Shown: positions 7,510 to 14,625, numbered from the stretch's first letter. The stretch: 22,045 nucleotides of DNA from an uncultured Oscillibacter sp. (GCA_904393855.1 CAJFNE010000025.1:1-22045), one strand, 5' to 3'. Translations and numbers: made by a program. Notes: generated by a model from the letters alone, not told the origin.

Positions 7510-7557
7510 TTGCTTTTTTTAAAAACTGTGCTATATTAATAATAGGAATTATTATTA
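7510..7557 (+). promoter_or_regulatory. perR-rbr promoter with overlapping palindromic operator
   Basis: Promoter TTGCTT - 16 bp - TATATT, with TGC before the -10. Overlapping the last base of the -10 is an AT-rich palindrome, TAATAATA-GGAAT-TATTATTA (7537-7557), in otherwise GC-rich DNA. Size and composition fit a Fur/PerR-type operator, although the spacing is 8-5-8 rather than the Bacillus PerR 7-1-7 form. It would give autoregulation by the first gene. Autoregulation is inference. Confidence 0.65.
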
Positions 7558-7573
7558 GTAAGGAGCGGGCTCT

Positions 7574-7966
7574 ATGGAACGGCGGCACTCTCAGCAGCGG
7601 GAGCGGATCTATCAGACGGTGGCCGCCTCCTACGGCCACCCCACGGCCCAGATGGTCTATGACGCCCTGCGCCGGGAGATGCCCCAGCTGAGCCTGGGCA
7701 CGGTGTACCGCAATCTGCGTCAGCTGGCCCAGGAGGGGCGGCTGCGGGAGCTGGACGGCCCCACGGCCCGGTACGACAGCGTGCTGCGGCCCCACAGCCA
7801 CATCCGCTGCCTCCGCTGCGGCGCCCTGGCGGACGCCGGGACGCCCTACGACCCGGCGCTGGATCAGGGCGATGTGGCGCGGGGCTGGACGGTGCGGGGC
7901 CATGACCTGCTCTTTCACGGCGTATGTCCCGCTTGTGCGGAAAAGATAGAGAATCAAATTTATTGA
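7574..7966 (+). CDS. perR: Fur-family peroxide repressor, PerR type
   Basis: A 130-residue metal-dependent repressor. The N-terminal winged helix includes the recognition helix SLGTVYRNLRQL (40-51). The C-terminal half has the structural zinc site in two CxxC pairs (Cys79/Cys82 and Cys118/Cys121). The five regulatory-metal ligands of Bacillus PerR align with His22, Asp68, His74, His76 and Asp87 at the same spacing, which supports PerR over Fur or Zur. In PerR, iron-catalysed oxidation of the His ligands by peroxide releases DNA. The operon partner 15 bp downstream is rubrerythrin, a peroxide-removing protein. The AAGGAG ribosome site fits the ATG at 7574, and a candidate operator overlaps the promoter. 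The symbol rests on the ligand pattern and neighbour. Confidence 0.85.
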   Translation: MERRHSQQRERIYQTVAASYGHPTAQMVYDALRREMPQLSLGTVYRNLRQLAQEGRLRELDGPTARYDSVLRPHSHIRCLRCGALADAGTPYDPALDQGDVARGWTVRGHDLLFHGVCPACAEKIENQIY

Positions 7967-7981
7967 AAGGGGAAAGCTGAT

Positions 7982-8515
7982 ATGGAACTGAAAGGGAGCA
8001 AGACGGAGGCCAATCTGTGGATCGCGTTTGCCGGGGAGTCCCAGGCCCGGAACAAGTATGACTACTTTGCCAGCAAGGCCAAGAAGGAGGGCTACGAGCA
8101 GATCGCGGCCATCTTCCAGGAGACGGCGCTGAACGAGAAGGAGCACGCCAAGCTTTGGTTCAAGGCCCTGGACGGCATCGGCACCACGGAGGAGAACCTG
8201 GTGGCGGCCGCCGCCGGCGAGAACGAGGAGTGGACCCGGATGTACGCCGAGATGGCCAAGACCGCCGAGGAGGAGGGCTTTCTGGCCCTGGCCGCTCAGT
8301 TCGAGGGCGTGGCCAAGATCGAAAAGACCCATGAGGAGCGGTACCTGAAGCTCCTGGACAACCTGAAGAAGGGCGAGGTCTTTAAAAAGGGCGAGAAGGT
8401 CATGTGGTTCTGCCGGAACTGCGGCCACGTGGAGATCGCGGAGTCCGCTCCCGCCGTCTGCCCGGTGTGCAAGCATCCCCAGGCCTACTTCCAGATCAAG
8501 GCGGAGAACTATTGA
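7982..8515 (+). CDS. rbr: Rubrerythrin
   Basis: A 177-residue rubrerythrin, a peroxide reductase of anaerobes with a ferritin-like diiron domain and a C-terminal rubredoxin-like domain. The diiron ligands are recognisable: Glu19 in FAGESQAR, Glu52/His55 in NEKEHAKLW, the Glu-rich helix around 83-98, and Glu114/His117 in KIEKTHEERY. The FeS4 centre uses CRNC (144/147) and CPVC (160/163). Length is close to the family's usual 175-195. It lies 15 bp after perR with an AAAGGGGAAAG ribosome site and ends at a strong terminator, so it is the second gene of a two-gene peroxide-stress operon and is probably derepressed when PerR is oxidised. Confidence 0.95.
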   Translation: MELKGSKTEANLWIAFAGESQARNKYDYFASKAKKEGYEQIAAIFQETALNEKEHAKLWFKALDGIGTTEENLVAAAAGENEEWTRMYAEMAKTAEEEGFLALAAQFEGVAKIEKTHEERYLKLLDNLKKGEVFKKGEKVMWFCRNCGHVEIAESAPAVCPVCKHPQAYFQIKAENY

Positions 8516-8535
8516 TCGGACGGGTTTCCATGTCA

Positions 8536-8570
8536 GAAAGCGGCCCGGAGGGCCGCTTTCCGGCGTTTTT
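8536..8570 (+). terminator. Intrinsic terminator of the perR-rbr operon
   Basis: A perfect 11-bp stem (8536-8546 with 8550-8560) with a GGA loop, then CGGCGTTTTT. It lies 20 bp after the rbr stop. Confidence 0.9.
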
Positions 8571-8669
8571 CCCCAGAGTCCGAATGAGGACGCATCCTTG
8601 TATGGAGGAAACTACCAAAAGTGTCTTTTTGGGGCGAAAATTTCTCGTGAATGTTTGTGAAAATCGTAG

Positions 8670-8698
8670 TTGACGCAAGGACAAAAAGCGGGTATGAT
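8670..8698 (+). promoter_or_regulatory. Sigma-A promoter of ptsH
   Basis: TTGACG - 17 bp - TATGAT, a near-consensus promoter about 64 bp upstream of the ptsH ATG. The 100 bp between the rbr terminator and this promoter show nothing else I can identify. Confidence 0.85.
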
Positions 8699-8761
8699 GA
8701 TACTATCGGAATTTAGCTTACCATGTTGCTAGAACTGATTTGGTGTAAAGGAGAGCTGCCT

Positions 8762-9025
8762 ATGTATACACAGGAGATTACTGTCAACAACGAGGTAGGG
8801 CTGCACGCCAGACCCGCCACTTTCTTTATTCAGAAGGCCAATGAGTTCAAGAGCGGCATCTGGGTGGAGAAAGAGGACCGCCGCGTCAATGCCAAGAGTC
8901 TGCTGGGTGTTTTGTCACTGGGCATTGTGAAAGGCACCACCATCACCTTGATTGCCGATGGCTCCGATGAGAAGGAGGCCGTGGCCGCTCTGGTGGAGCT
9001 GGTTCAGGACAATTTTGGCGAGTAA
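8762..9025 (+). CDS. ptsH: Phosphocarrier protein HPr
   Basis: An 87-residue HPr, which carries phosphate from enzyme I to sugar-specific EIIA proteins. His15 in VGLHARPAT is the PEP-dependent phosphorylation site. Ser46 in NAKSLLGVLSL is the HPr kinase site used for CcpA-dependent catabolite repression in Firmicutes. Both are present, which excludes the His-less Crh. The start at 8762 has AAAGGAG 8 nt upstream; a longer in-frame ATG at 8723 has no ribosome site. The gene stands alone, with its own promoter and terminator and no ptsI beside it, as in many clostridia where HPr is not in a ptsHI operon. Confidence 0.96.
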   Translation: MYTQEITVNNEVGLHARPATFFIQKANEFKSGIWVEKEDRRVNAKSLLGVLSLGIVKGTTITLIADGSDEKEAVAALVELVQDNFGE

Positions 9026-9041
9026 TTGAAATGAGACTTTG

Positions 9042-9072
9042 GAAGCCGGTTCCCGCTGGAGCCGGCTTCTTT
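9042..9072 (+). terminator. Intrinsic terminator of ptsH
   Basis: A 12-bp stem (9042-9053 with 9058-9069, one G-U pair) with a CGCT loop, then TTTA. It lies between ptsH and uvrC. The T-run is short, so some readthrough into uvrC is possible. Confidence 0.75.
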
Positions 9073-9105
9073 ATCGTATCAGGTCCCATTGGAAAGGAGA
9101 CTGCC

Positions 9106-10932
9106 ATGACCCGAGAGGAACTGAAGGAAAAAGCCGCCGACCTGCCCCTGGCCCCCGGGGTCTATCTCATGATGGATAGGATGGGCAAGGTCATCTACGT
9201 GGGCAAGGCCAAGAAGCTGAAGAACCGGGTCAGCCAGTACTTCCAGGACAGCGCCTCCCACACGGTCAAGACCCGGCAGATGGTGTCGCAGGTGGACCAC
9301 TTTGACACGATCTTCGTCTCCAGCGAGTTCGAGGCCCTGGTGCTGGAGAACTCCCTGATCAAGCGGCACATGCCCCGCTACAACATCCTGCTGAAGGACG
9401 ACAAGGGCTACCCCTTCGTCCGGCTGGGGACGGGGCCCTACCCCCGGTTCACCCTGGCGAACAAGTACGCCAGCGACGGCGCCAAGTACTTCGGCCCCTT
9501 CGGCGGCCGGTTCGAGACCCGCCAGGCCCTGGACGCGGTCTGCGCCGCCCTGCGCCTGCCCACCTGTAACCGGAAATTCCCCCGGGACATCGGGGCGGAG
9601 CGGCCCTGCCTGAACTTCCACATGGGCCGGTGCGACGGCTTCTGCCGCCCGGAGATGACGGCGGAGGAGTACGACCGCCGTATTGCCCAGGCCTGCCAGC
9701 TGCTGGAGGGGAAGAGCAAGCAGCTCCTCCGGGAGATGACCGCAGAGATGGAGGCGGAGGCGGAGGCGCTCCACTTCGAGCAGGCGGCGGCCATCCGGGA
9801 CCGGATCAATGCCATCGGGGCCCTCAGCAAGAAGCAGACGGTGATCGCGGGGCTCTGCGCCGACACGGACATCTGGGGCATCCACCGAGGCAGCGGCAAG
9901 GGCTGCTACGCCGTGCTGCACATGGAGAACGGGAACCTGACCGGCCGGGAGACGGAGCTCTTCGACGCCCCCATGGAGGAGGGGGAGGCGGAGATGCTCT
10001 CCGCCCTGACGGCCCAGTACTATCTGCCCCGGGCCATTTTGCCCCATGAGATCCTGCTGCCGGTGGATACGGGAGACTGCGAGGGCCTGTCGGAGGTTCT
10101 GACGAAGCGGGCCGGCCACAAGGTCTGGGTCCACGTGCCCCAGCGGGGGGAGAAGGCGGAGCTGCGGGCCATGGCCCAGCGGAACGCCGCCGAGGAGGCG
10201 GAGCGGGCCACTACCGCCGAGGAGCGGGTGGCTTATACCTTGACTGTGCTGGCCAGGATGCTGGACCTGCCGGAGCCGCCCAGGCGGATGGAGTCCTTCG
10301 ATATCTCCAACACCGGCAAGAGCGACATTGTGGCCTCCATGGTGGTCTACAGCGGCGTTCGCCCCCTGAAGTCCGCCTACCGCCGGTTCCGGATTCAATC
10401 CCTGGGGGAGCATCCGGACGACTACGCCTCCATGCGGGAGGTGCTGACTCGGCGGCTCCAGCGGGCCGCCGACGGGGACGAGAAGTTCCTGCCTCTGCCG
10501 GACGCATTTTTGATCGACGGCGGGGAGACCCACGCCCGGACGGCGCGGGAGGTGGCCGACGCCTTCGGCGTCCGGGTGCCCATCTTCGGCATGGTGAAGG
10601 ACGACCGCCACCGGACCCGGGCGCTGGTGACGCCGGAGGGCCGGGAGATCGGCATCGTGTCCAATCAGGCGGTGTTCTCCCTGATCGGCCAGATCCAGGA
10701 GGAGACCCACCGCTTCGCCATCACCTATCACCACGAGAGCCACAGCAAGAGCGCCACCCGCTCCGCCCTGGACGGGATTCCCGGCCTGGGTCCCAAGCGG
10801 CGGGAGGCGCTGCGGAAGCGCTTCGGCACCATCAAGGCCATCCGGGAGGCGGATGTGGACACCCTGGCGGCCGTGGTGCCCCGCCCGGCGGCGGAGGCGG
10901 TCTGGAACCACTTCCACGGCGGACGGAGTTGA
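9106..10932 (+). CDS. uvrC: Excinuclease ABC subunit C
   Basis: A 608-residue UvrC, the nuclease that makes both incisions around UvrB-bound DNA lesions in nucleotide excision repair. Domains in order: GIY-YIG nuclease (GVYLMMD...KVIYVGKAK, residues about 17-95); a Cys-containing region with CNRKFPRDIG and CLNFHMGRCDGFC; the UVR motif that binds UvrB (EALHFEQAAAIRDRINAI, about 220-238); the RNase H-like C-nuclease (FDISNTGKSD, then FLIDGG); and C-terminal helix-hairpin-helix motifs (IPGLGPKRREALRKRFG). Length fits the family. The start at 9106 is preferred over the in-frame 9031 ATG because GGAAAGGAG lies just upstream and the ptsH terminator falls in between. No own promoter was identified, so it may rely on readthrough. 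Confidence 0.97.
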   Translation: MTREELKEKAADLPLAPGVYLMMDRMGKVIYVGKAKKLKNRVSQYFQDSASHTVKTRQMVSQVDHFDTIFVSSEFEALVLENSLIKRHMPRYNILLKDDKGYPFVRLGTGPYPRFTLANKYASDGAKYFGPFGGRFETRQALDAVCAALRLPTCNRKFPRDIGAERPCLNFHMGRCDGFCRPEMTAEEYDRRIAQACQLLEGKSKQLLREMTAEMEAEAEALHFEQAAAIRDRINAIGALSKKQTVIAGLCADTDIWGIHRGSGKGCYAVLHMENGNLTGRETELFDAPMEEGEAEMLSALTAQYYLPRAILPHEILLPVDTGDCEGLSEVLTKRAGHKVWVHVPQRGEKAELRAMAQRNAAEEAERATTAEERVAYTLTVLARMLDLPEPPRRMESFDISNTGKSDIVASMVVYSGVRPLKSAYRRFRIQSLGEHPDDYASMREVLTRRLQRAADGDEKFLPLPDAFLIDGGETHARTAREVADAFGVRVPIFGMVKDDRHRTRALVTPEGREIGIVSNQAVFSLIGQIQEETHRFAITYHHESHSKSATRSALDGIPGLGPKRREALRKRFGTIKAIREADVDTLAAVVPRPAAEAVWNHFHGGRS

Positions 10933-10956
10933 GACCGTCTGCTTCCCATCGGAAAA

Positions 10957-11002
10957 GGACGGGAGGAGAGCATCGTCTCGATGCTCCCCTCCCGCCCTTT
11001 TT
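10957..11002. terminator. Bidirectional terminator between uvrC and a convergent lipoprotein gene
   Basis: A 19-bp hairpin (10957-10975 with 10979-10997) with a TCT loop and TTTTT on the plus side. On the minus strand it has G-U pairs in place of two mismatches and is followed by TTTTCC. It can serve uvrC (plus) and the gene at 11009-11638 (minus). Confidence 0.9.
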
Positions 11003-11008
11003 CTGCGT

Positions 11009-11638
11009 TTAGGGGGAGGTGTAGGGCGCTTCCGCGAACGCCGGCCGCAGGGACAGCTGGGCCGGGACGTTGATGCTCTCGGTGCTGTTGTAGCAGGTGA
11101 AGCTCCAGTCCCCGTCGTGGGCGTACTGGGTGAACACATACTCCAGGTACCAGCCCTGGAGCTCCGGGTCGTCCCCGGCGTACTCCTTCCGGATGCGGAG
11201 GGAGGCGATGTGCTCCCTGCAGGCCCCGGTCTCCTCCGCGGTCTCACAGCGCCGCTCCTCCGTGGCGGAGACCAGGGAGATCCCCTCGTAGTAGACGGTG
11301 GGCTGGATCATGTCGTGGCGGATGGTGAGGGTCTCCAGGGCGGGGTCGTCCCGATCCGCCGCGTCCGTCAGGGAGATGGCCAGCAGATTGTCGCCCTCGC
11401 TGGGGCGCAGCAGCTGGTTCACCCGGTCCACAAAGGCCTCCGCCGTGCCCCGGGAGACCGTGTCCTGGGTCTGGAGCCAGGTGCACAGCCACTCCACCTC
11501 ATCCACCATGGCCGCCGCGGTGTCCAAGTCGAAATCCAGGACCTCCGTCGGGACGGACGGCTCCTCCTGATCGCACCCGCAGCAGAGCAGCAGGCACAGC
11601 GCCGCGCCTGCCAGGAGATACTTCCGAAATTTGACCAT
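11009..11638 (-). CDS. Lipoprotein of unknown function
   Basis: A 209-residue predicted lipoprotein. The signal peptide is KFRKYLLAGAALCLLLCCGC, with a Cys-rich end; the lipidated Cys is probably in LLCCGC, a slightly unusual lipobox. The mature domain (about residues 40-205) mixes helix (LDTAAAMVDEVEWLCTWLQ) with strands (TLTIRHDMIQPTVYYEG, GWYLEYVFTQY), suggesting a compact alpha+beta fold with two Cys (about 140 and 149) that could pair. The start at 11638 has GGGGAGGG upstream. It is monocistronic and ends at a shared terminator. I do not recognise a family, and no catalytic motif is visible. Confidence 0.75.
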   Translation of the reverse strand: MVKFRKYLLAGAALCLLLCCGCDQEEPSVPTEVLDFDLDTAAAMVDEVEWLCTWLQTQDTVSRGTAEAFVDRVNQLLRPSEGDNLLAISLTDAADRDDPALETLTIRHDMIQPTVYYEGISLVSATEERRCETAEETGACREHIASLRIRKEYAGDDPELQGWYLEYVFTQYAHDGDWSFTCYNSTESINVPAQLSLRPAFAEAPYTSP

Positions 11639-11674
11639 ACGCTTACCCTCCCCAGCGATGGAATTCATACCTGC

Positions 11675-11703
11675 ATGATACCAGACCGGGGCGGAAAAGG
11701 AAA
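11675..11703 (-). promoter_or_regulatory. Possible promoter of the lipoprotein gene
   Basis: On the minus strand, TTTCCT - 17 bp - TATCAT, with TGG before the -10, about 37 bp upstream of the start at 11638. The match is moderate. The rest of 11639-11828 holds only a weak rightward candidate for the recombinase (TTACAT at 11766, CACAAT at 11790). Confidence 0.4.
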
Positions 11704-11828
11704 GGGGGAACAGCCAATTTTACAGACCATGGACCGGCGGAGGGCGGCGGAGGCGGCCTACTCGGTTACATAGAAAGCGCCCAGTCCGGCACAATAGAGA
11801 GATACCATACGGGATGGAGGAGTTAGAG

Positions 11829-12671
11829 ATGGATGTATACAGCCTGACGCCCGCGCAGATTGGGGCGTTTCAGCAGTATCTGCGGGAGGAGGAGCGGTCG
11901 CCGGGGACCGTGAGGAAGTACCTGCGGGATGTGGAGGCCTTTTTCCGCTGGCTGGACGGCCGCCCGGTCACCCGGGAGGCGGCAGCGGCGTGGAAAGAGC
12001 ATCTGCTTGCCACCGGCCACGCGGCGGTGACGGTGAACTCCATGCTGGCGGCGCTGAACGGCCTGTTCCGCTTCCTGGGGTGGGACCTGCAGGTCCGGCT
12101 CTTGAAGATCCAGCGCCGCATCTTCCGGGAGCAGTCCCGGGAGCTGACCCGGGAGGAGTACGCCCTCCTGGTGCGCACCGCCCGGGAGCGGGGACGGGAG
12201 CGGCTGGCGCTGCTGATGGAGACCATCTGCGCCACCGGCATCCGGGTGGGGGAGGTACCCTATATCACCCTGGAGGCCGCCCGGCAGGGCCGGGCTGAAA
12301 TCGCCCTAAAGGGGAAAATCCGGGTGATCCTGCTGCCGGGGAAGCTGTGCAGGAAACTGATCAAATACGCCGGAAAACAGAAAATCACCTCCGGCGAGAT
12401 TTTCCTCACCAGAGGCGGAAAGGGCCTGTCCCGGAAGCAGATCTGGGCGGAGATGAAGCGCCTGTGCGTCTGGGCCGGCGTCCAGGCGGAGAAGGTCTTC
12501 CCCCATAATCTCCGCCACCTATTTGCCCGGACCTTTTACCGGGTCAGCCGGGACGTGGTGCGGCTGGCCGACGTGCTGGGTCACAGCTCCATCGAGACCA
12601 CCCGCATCTACCTGCTGACCACCGGCGCGGAGCAGCGGCGGCAGATGGGAAAACTGGGCCTGATCCTATAG
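11829..12671 (+). CDS. Tyrosine recombinase (integrase/Xer family), probable DNA invertase
   Basis: A 280-residue site-specific tyrosine recombinase with an intact active site. Residues 1-90 are the SAM-like core-binding domain (QYLREEERSPGTVRKYLRDV). The catalytic domain follows: Arg139 in ATGIRVGEV, a Lys in the beta hairpin (Lys161 or 163 in LKGKIRV), His226 and Arg229 in PHNLRHLF, His252 in LGHSSIETT, and nucleophile Tyr261. ATG 11829 is chosen over 11814 because GGAGG lies 8 nt upstream and the earlier ATG overlaps it. The stop codon abuts a 24-bp inverted repeat bounding a 227-bp promoter-bearing segment, so inversion of that segment is its likely job. General Xer or phage integrase activity is the alternative. 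No weakness in the catalytic set is seen. Confidence 0.92.
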   Translation: MDVYSLTPAQIGAFQQYLREEERSPGTVRKYLRDVEAFFRWLDGRPVTREAAAAWKEHLLATGHAAVTVNSMLAALNGLFRFLGWDLQVRLLKIQRRIFREQSRELTREEYALLVRTARERGRERLALLMETICATGIRVGEVPYITLEAARQGRAEIALKGKIRVILLPGKLCRKLIKYAGKQKITSGEIFLTRGGKGLSRKQIWAEMKRLCVWAGVQAEKVFPHNLRHLFARTFYRVSRDVVRLADVLGHSSIETTRIYLLTTGAEQRRQMGKLGLIL

Positions 12672-12694
12672 GACAAAATAATTCTTTTGGGAAT
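12671..12694 (+). repeat. Left inverted repeat of the putative invertible element
   Basis: A 24-bp AT-rich repeat starting at the last base of the recombinase stop codon. It matches the reverse complement of 12922-12945 at 23 of 24 positions. Its centre reads CAAAA-TAATTC-TTTTG: inverted arms around a 6-bp non-symmetric spacer, the layout of a tyrosine-recombinase core site. Confidence 0.85.
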
Positions 12695-12738
12695 AGATGC
12701 GCGTTCAATCGTCACAGTTGTGCTACATATTCTTCTAT

Positions 12739-12767
12739 ATTATAGCATCCGGATTGGAGAAACACAA
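12739..12767 (-). promoter_or_regulatory. Leftward promoter inside the invertible segment
   Basis: On the minus strand, TTGTGT - 17 bp - TATAAT, with TGC before the -10 (extended). In this orientation it would transcribe through the left repeat and antisense into the 3' end of the recombinase gene. No leftward gene is present for it to serve. Confidence 0.75.
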
Positions 12768-12839
12768 GGTGTTCCGCCATTTTTGAGCGCAGCAAAGCCG
12801 AGCCGAAAAGCAAAAACGTTTTGCGGCTCTAGCTTTTGC

Positions 12840-12880
12840 GCCCGCTGCTGCGAATTTCGCGGCGGCGGGCTTATTTTTTT
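12840..12880 (+). terminator. Rightward intrinsic terminator inside the invertible segment
   Basis: A 14-bp GC-rich stem (12840-12853 with 12857-12870, two G-U pairs), ATT loop, then TTATTTTTTT. It would end the recombinase transcript and insulate the downstream operon in the current orientation. A weaker A/T-rich hairpin lies just before it (about 12800-12830). Confidence 0.9.
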
Positions 12881-12921
12881 GCCCTTTTCCGCCAGATTCC
12901 GCCTGTCCGCAGGCCCCCGCG

Positions 12922-12945
12922 ATTCCCAAAAGAATTATTTTATCC
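12922..12945 (-). repeat. Right inverted repeat of the putative invertible element
   Basis: Reverse-complement partner of 12671-12694, with one difference (C/T at the fourth base from the outer end). It ends 34 bp before the ATG at 12980. Confidence 0.85.
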
Positions 12946-12979
12946 ACAACTGGAAGCGTGGAGAGCAAGGAGGCAGCCT

Positions 12980-13324
12980 ATGCGGGTGCAGCGGTATCAC
13001 ATCACCATCCAGGGTCCGTTTCAGGAACTGCGGGGGGAACTCCTGCTGCAGGTGGACCGGACCGACGTCTCCGGCAGCCTGCAGGTGGGGGACCGCCGGA
13101 GTTACTTCCAGGGGAAGGCCCTGCGCCGGAACCGCTATGCCGCCGCGGTGCGGCTGCGGACCGACGTCTACGAGGAGGACTGCGACATGCTGCTCCGGGT
13201 CCGGGACGCGGGGGCCATCCGGGGCTCCATCCTGGGGGAGTGGGGGACCTGGACCCTGGAGGGTACCGCTGAGGCGGAGCCCCGGCTCGTGGGACAGCCG
13301 CCCCTGGCGGAAAAAAATCCGTAA
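12980..13324 (+). CDS. Small protein of unknown function behind the invertible switch
   Basis: A 114-residue protein starting at 12980 with AAGGAGG 7 nt upstream. There is no signal peptide or membrane segment. The pattern of alternating hydrophobic and charged residues broken by Gly (YHITIQGPF, GELLLQVDRTDVSGSLQVG, ILGEWGTWTLEG) suggests a small all-beta domain, perhaps a barrel. The C-terminal 18 residues look disordered. It is followed after 32 bp by the recombinase-derived gene at 13357, so the two probably form one operon that has no visible promoter in the present orientation of the switch. I do not recognise a family. Confidence 0.7.
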   Translation: MRVQRYHITIQGPFQELRGELLLQVDRTDVSGSLQVGDRRSYFQGKALRRNRYAAAVRLRTDVYEEDCDMLLRVRDAGAIRGSILGEWGTWTLEGTAEAEPRLVGQPPLAEKNP

Positions 13325-13356
13325 CATAGTTGTAACGTTCAGACGAGGAGGGTTCT

Positions 13357-14625
13357 ATGGATACATATACGGTGCACCGTCCGGACGAGGCCGCCGTCCG
13401 GCGGATTCTGGAGCGGCACCCCTACGACGCCGCCGGCATGATCTTCCGCCTGGCGTGGCTGGCGGGGCTCATGCGCAATGAGATCGTCTCCCTGCGCTGG
13501 GGGGCCGTCAACTTTTTGAATCAGGAGATCGAGCTGCCGGACCGGAGCGTTCCCCTCTGCCCGGAGCTGGAGCAGTACCTGGCCCGGATCAGCGAGCGCA
13601 TGGACTGGGGCAGCGACTATGTGCTCCTCTCCGACCGGCTCCACAAGCCCATGCAGCCCCAGCCGGTGTCCCGCATCGTGCGCCAGGAGCTGGACGCCGA
13701 GGGCCAAACGGCGGTCCGCCTCATCGACCTGCGCCACGACTTCATCATCCGCCAGCTGCTCCAGCACGACTGGCAGTACGTCTCCCGCATCACCGGCGTG
13801 GAGGCGGTGACCCTGGGCCAGCACTTTGCCGCCTATCTCCCGGCGGGGCGGGTGTCCACGAAGATCCAGGCGGAGCGGCCCCCGGAGGTGGACGAGCTCC
13901 GGCTGTGGCGGCTGCTCCACGAGGAGGGCACGTCGGTGGCGGGGGCTGCCCTGCAGCTGACCTGGCAGGCGGGATTGACTCTGGAGGAGATCGCGGCCCT
14001 GACCTGGGACCAGGTGGACCTGACGGGAAAAACCCTGCGCCTCACCCCCAAAAAGACGCTGCCCATTGCCGACGCCCTGGTCCCGATCCTGGAGCGGCTG
14101 CGGGCGGAGGCGGCGGACCCCGCCGATCCGGTGATCCGCTCCCCCCGCTCCCACGCGCCCATGCGGCCGGACCGCATCTCCCGGGTGGCGCGGGCGGCGC
14201 TGATCCGGGCGGGGATGGACGACCTGACCATCCGGGACCTGCGGCGGGACTACGCCCTCCGGGCGGGGGGCGAGACCCGGATTCTCCAGTACGTCCGGGA
14301 ACACGGCTTCATCACCCGCAACGCCCTCATGGACCTCTTCGGCATCTCCAAGACCACCGCCTACCAGCGGCTGGCGGCGCTGACGGCCCGGGGCCGCCTG
14401 ACCCGGGTGGGGGCCCGGTACTACCTGCCCACGGAGGTGGTGCCGCCGGAGGAGCAGTACCGGGTGATCCGGGAGTATCTGCTGGCGGAGGGCCCCGCCT
14501 ACCGCCAGGACATCGCCCGGCTGCTGCATATCGCCCCCAAGCAGTGCACGGTGATTTTGAAGCACCTGGTGGACGAGGGCAAGCTGCGGCGGGAGAACTA
14601 CCGCTACACCCTGCGGGAGGCATAA
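13357..14625 (+). CDS. Double degenerate tyrosine-recombinase lobes fused to two winged-helix domains; putative regulator
   Basis: A 422-residue protein with AGGAGGG before the ATG. Residues 1-168 and 175-304 each resemble a tyrosine-recombinase catalytic domain without the usual N-terminal SAM domain. Lobe 1 has AGLMRNEIVSLRW (36-48) where an active enzyme has GxRxxE, with Arg shifted by one. Its LIDLRHDF (122-129) has lost the HxxR His, and ITGVEAVTLG lacks the late His; Tyr160 may remain. Lobe 2 has AGLTLEEIAALTW (205-217) with no Arg, and IRDLRRDY without the His. Residues 307-360 (FGISKTTAYQRLAAL) and 366-422 (LHIAPKQCTVILKHL) are winged-helix motifs. It is therefore probably catalytically dead and acts as a DNA-binding regulator or recombination accessory factor. 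That role is inference from domain decay and position behind the switch. Confidence 0.75.
   Translation: MDTYTVHRPDEAAVRRILERHPYDAAGMIFRLAWLAGLMRNEIVSLRWGAVNFLNQEIELPDRSVPLCPELEQYLARISERMDWGSDYVLLSDRLHKPMQPQPVSRIVRQELDAEGQTAVRLIDLRHDFIIRQLLQHDWQYVSRITGVEAVTLGQHFAAYLPAGRVSTKIQAERPPEVDELRLWRLLHEEGTSVAGAALQLTWQAGLTLEEIAALTWDQVDLTGKTLRLTPKKTLPIADALVPILERLRAEAADPADPVIRSPRSHAPMRPDRISRVARAALIRAGMDDLTIRDLRRDYALRAGGETRILQYVREHGFITRNALMDLFGISKTTAYQRLAALTARGRLTRVGARYYLPTEVVPPEEQYRVIREYLLAEGPAYRQDIARLLHIAPKQCTVILKHLVDEGKLRRENYRYTLREA

Larger units (their letters stand above)
12671..12945. mobile_element. Putative invertible promoter switch
   Basis: A 275-bp segment between 24-bp inverted repeats, directly after a tyrosine recombinase gene and 34 bp before the next gene. 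Inside, a good promoter points left (12739-12767) and a strong intrinsic terminator points right (12840-12880). As drawn, the downstream operon has no visible promoter and is shielded by the terminator (OFF). Inversion would put the -10 at about 12872-12877 pointing right, giving a leader of about 95 nt before the ATG at 12980 (ON), and would turn the terminator away. This mirrors known invertible switches such as fim and the RecV-dependent switches of Clostridioides difficile. Inversion itself is inferred, not observed. Confidence 0.75.

Noticed and set aside
9079..11247. A 722-codon minus-strand frame over uvrC
   Set aside because: Another GC-driven shadow. It crosses the uvrC terminator hairpin and part of the lipoprotein gene and has no recognisable domain.
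12671..12945. The inverted repeats as ends of an insertion sequence or attachment sites of an integrated element
   Set aside because: The 227-bp interior has no coding gene, no target-site duplication is seen, and the repeats are inverted rather than direct as att sites would be. Promoter plus terminator content fits a switch better.
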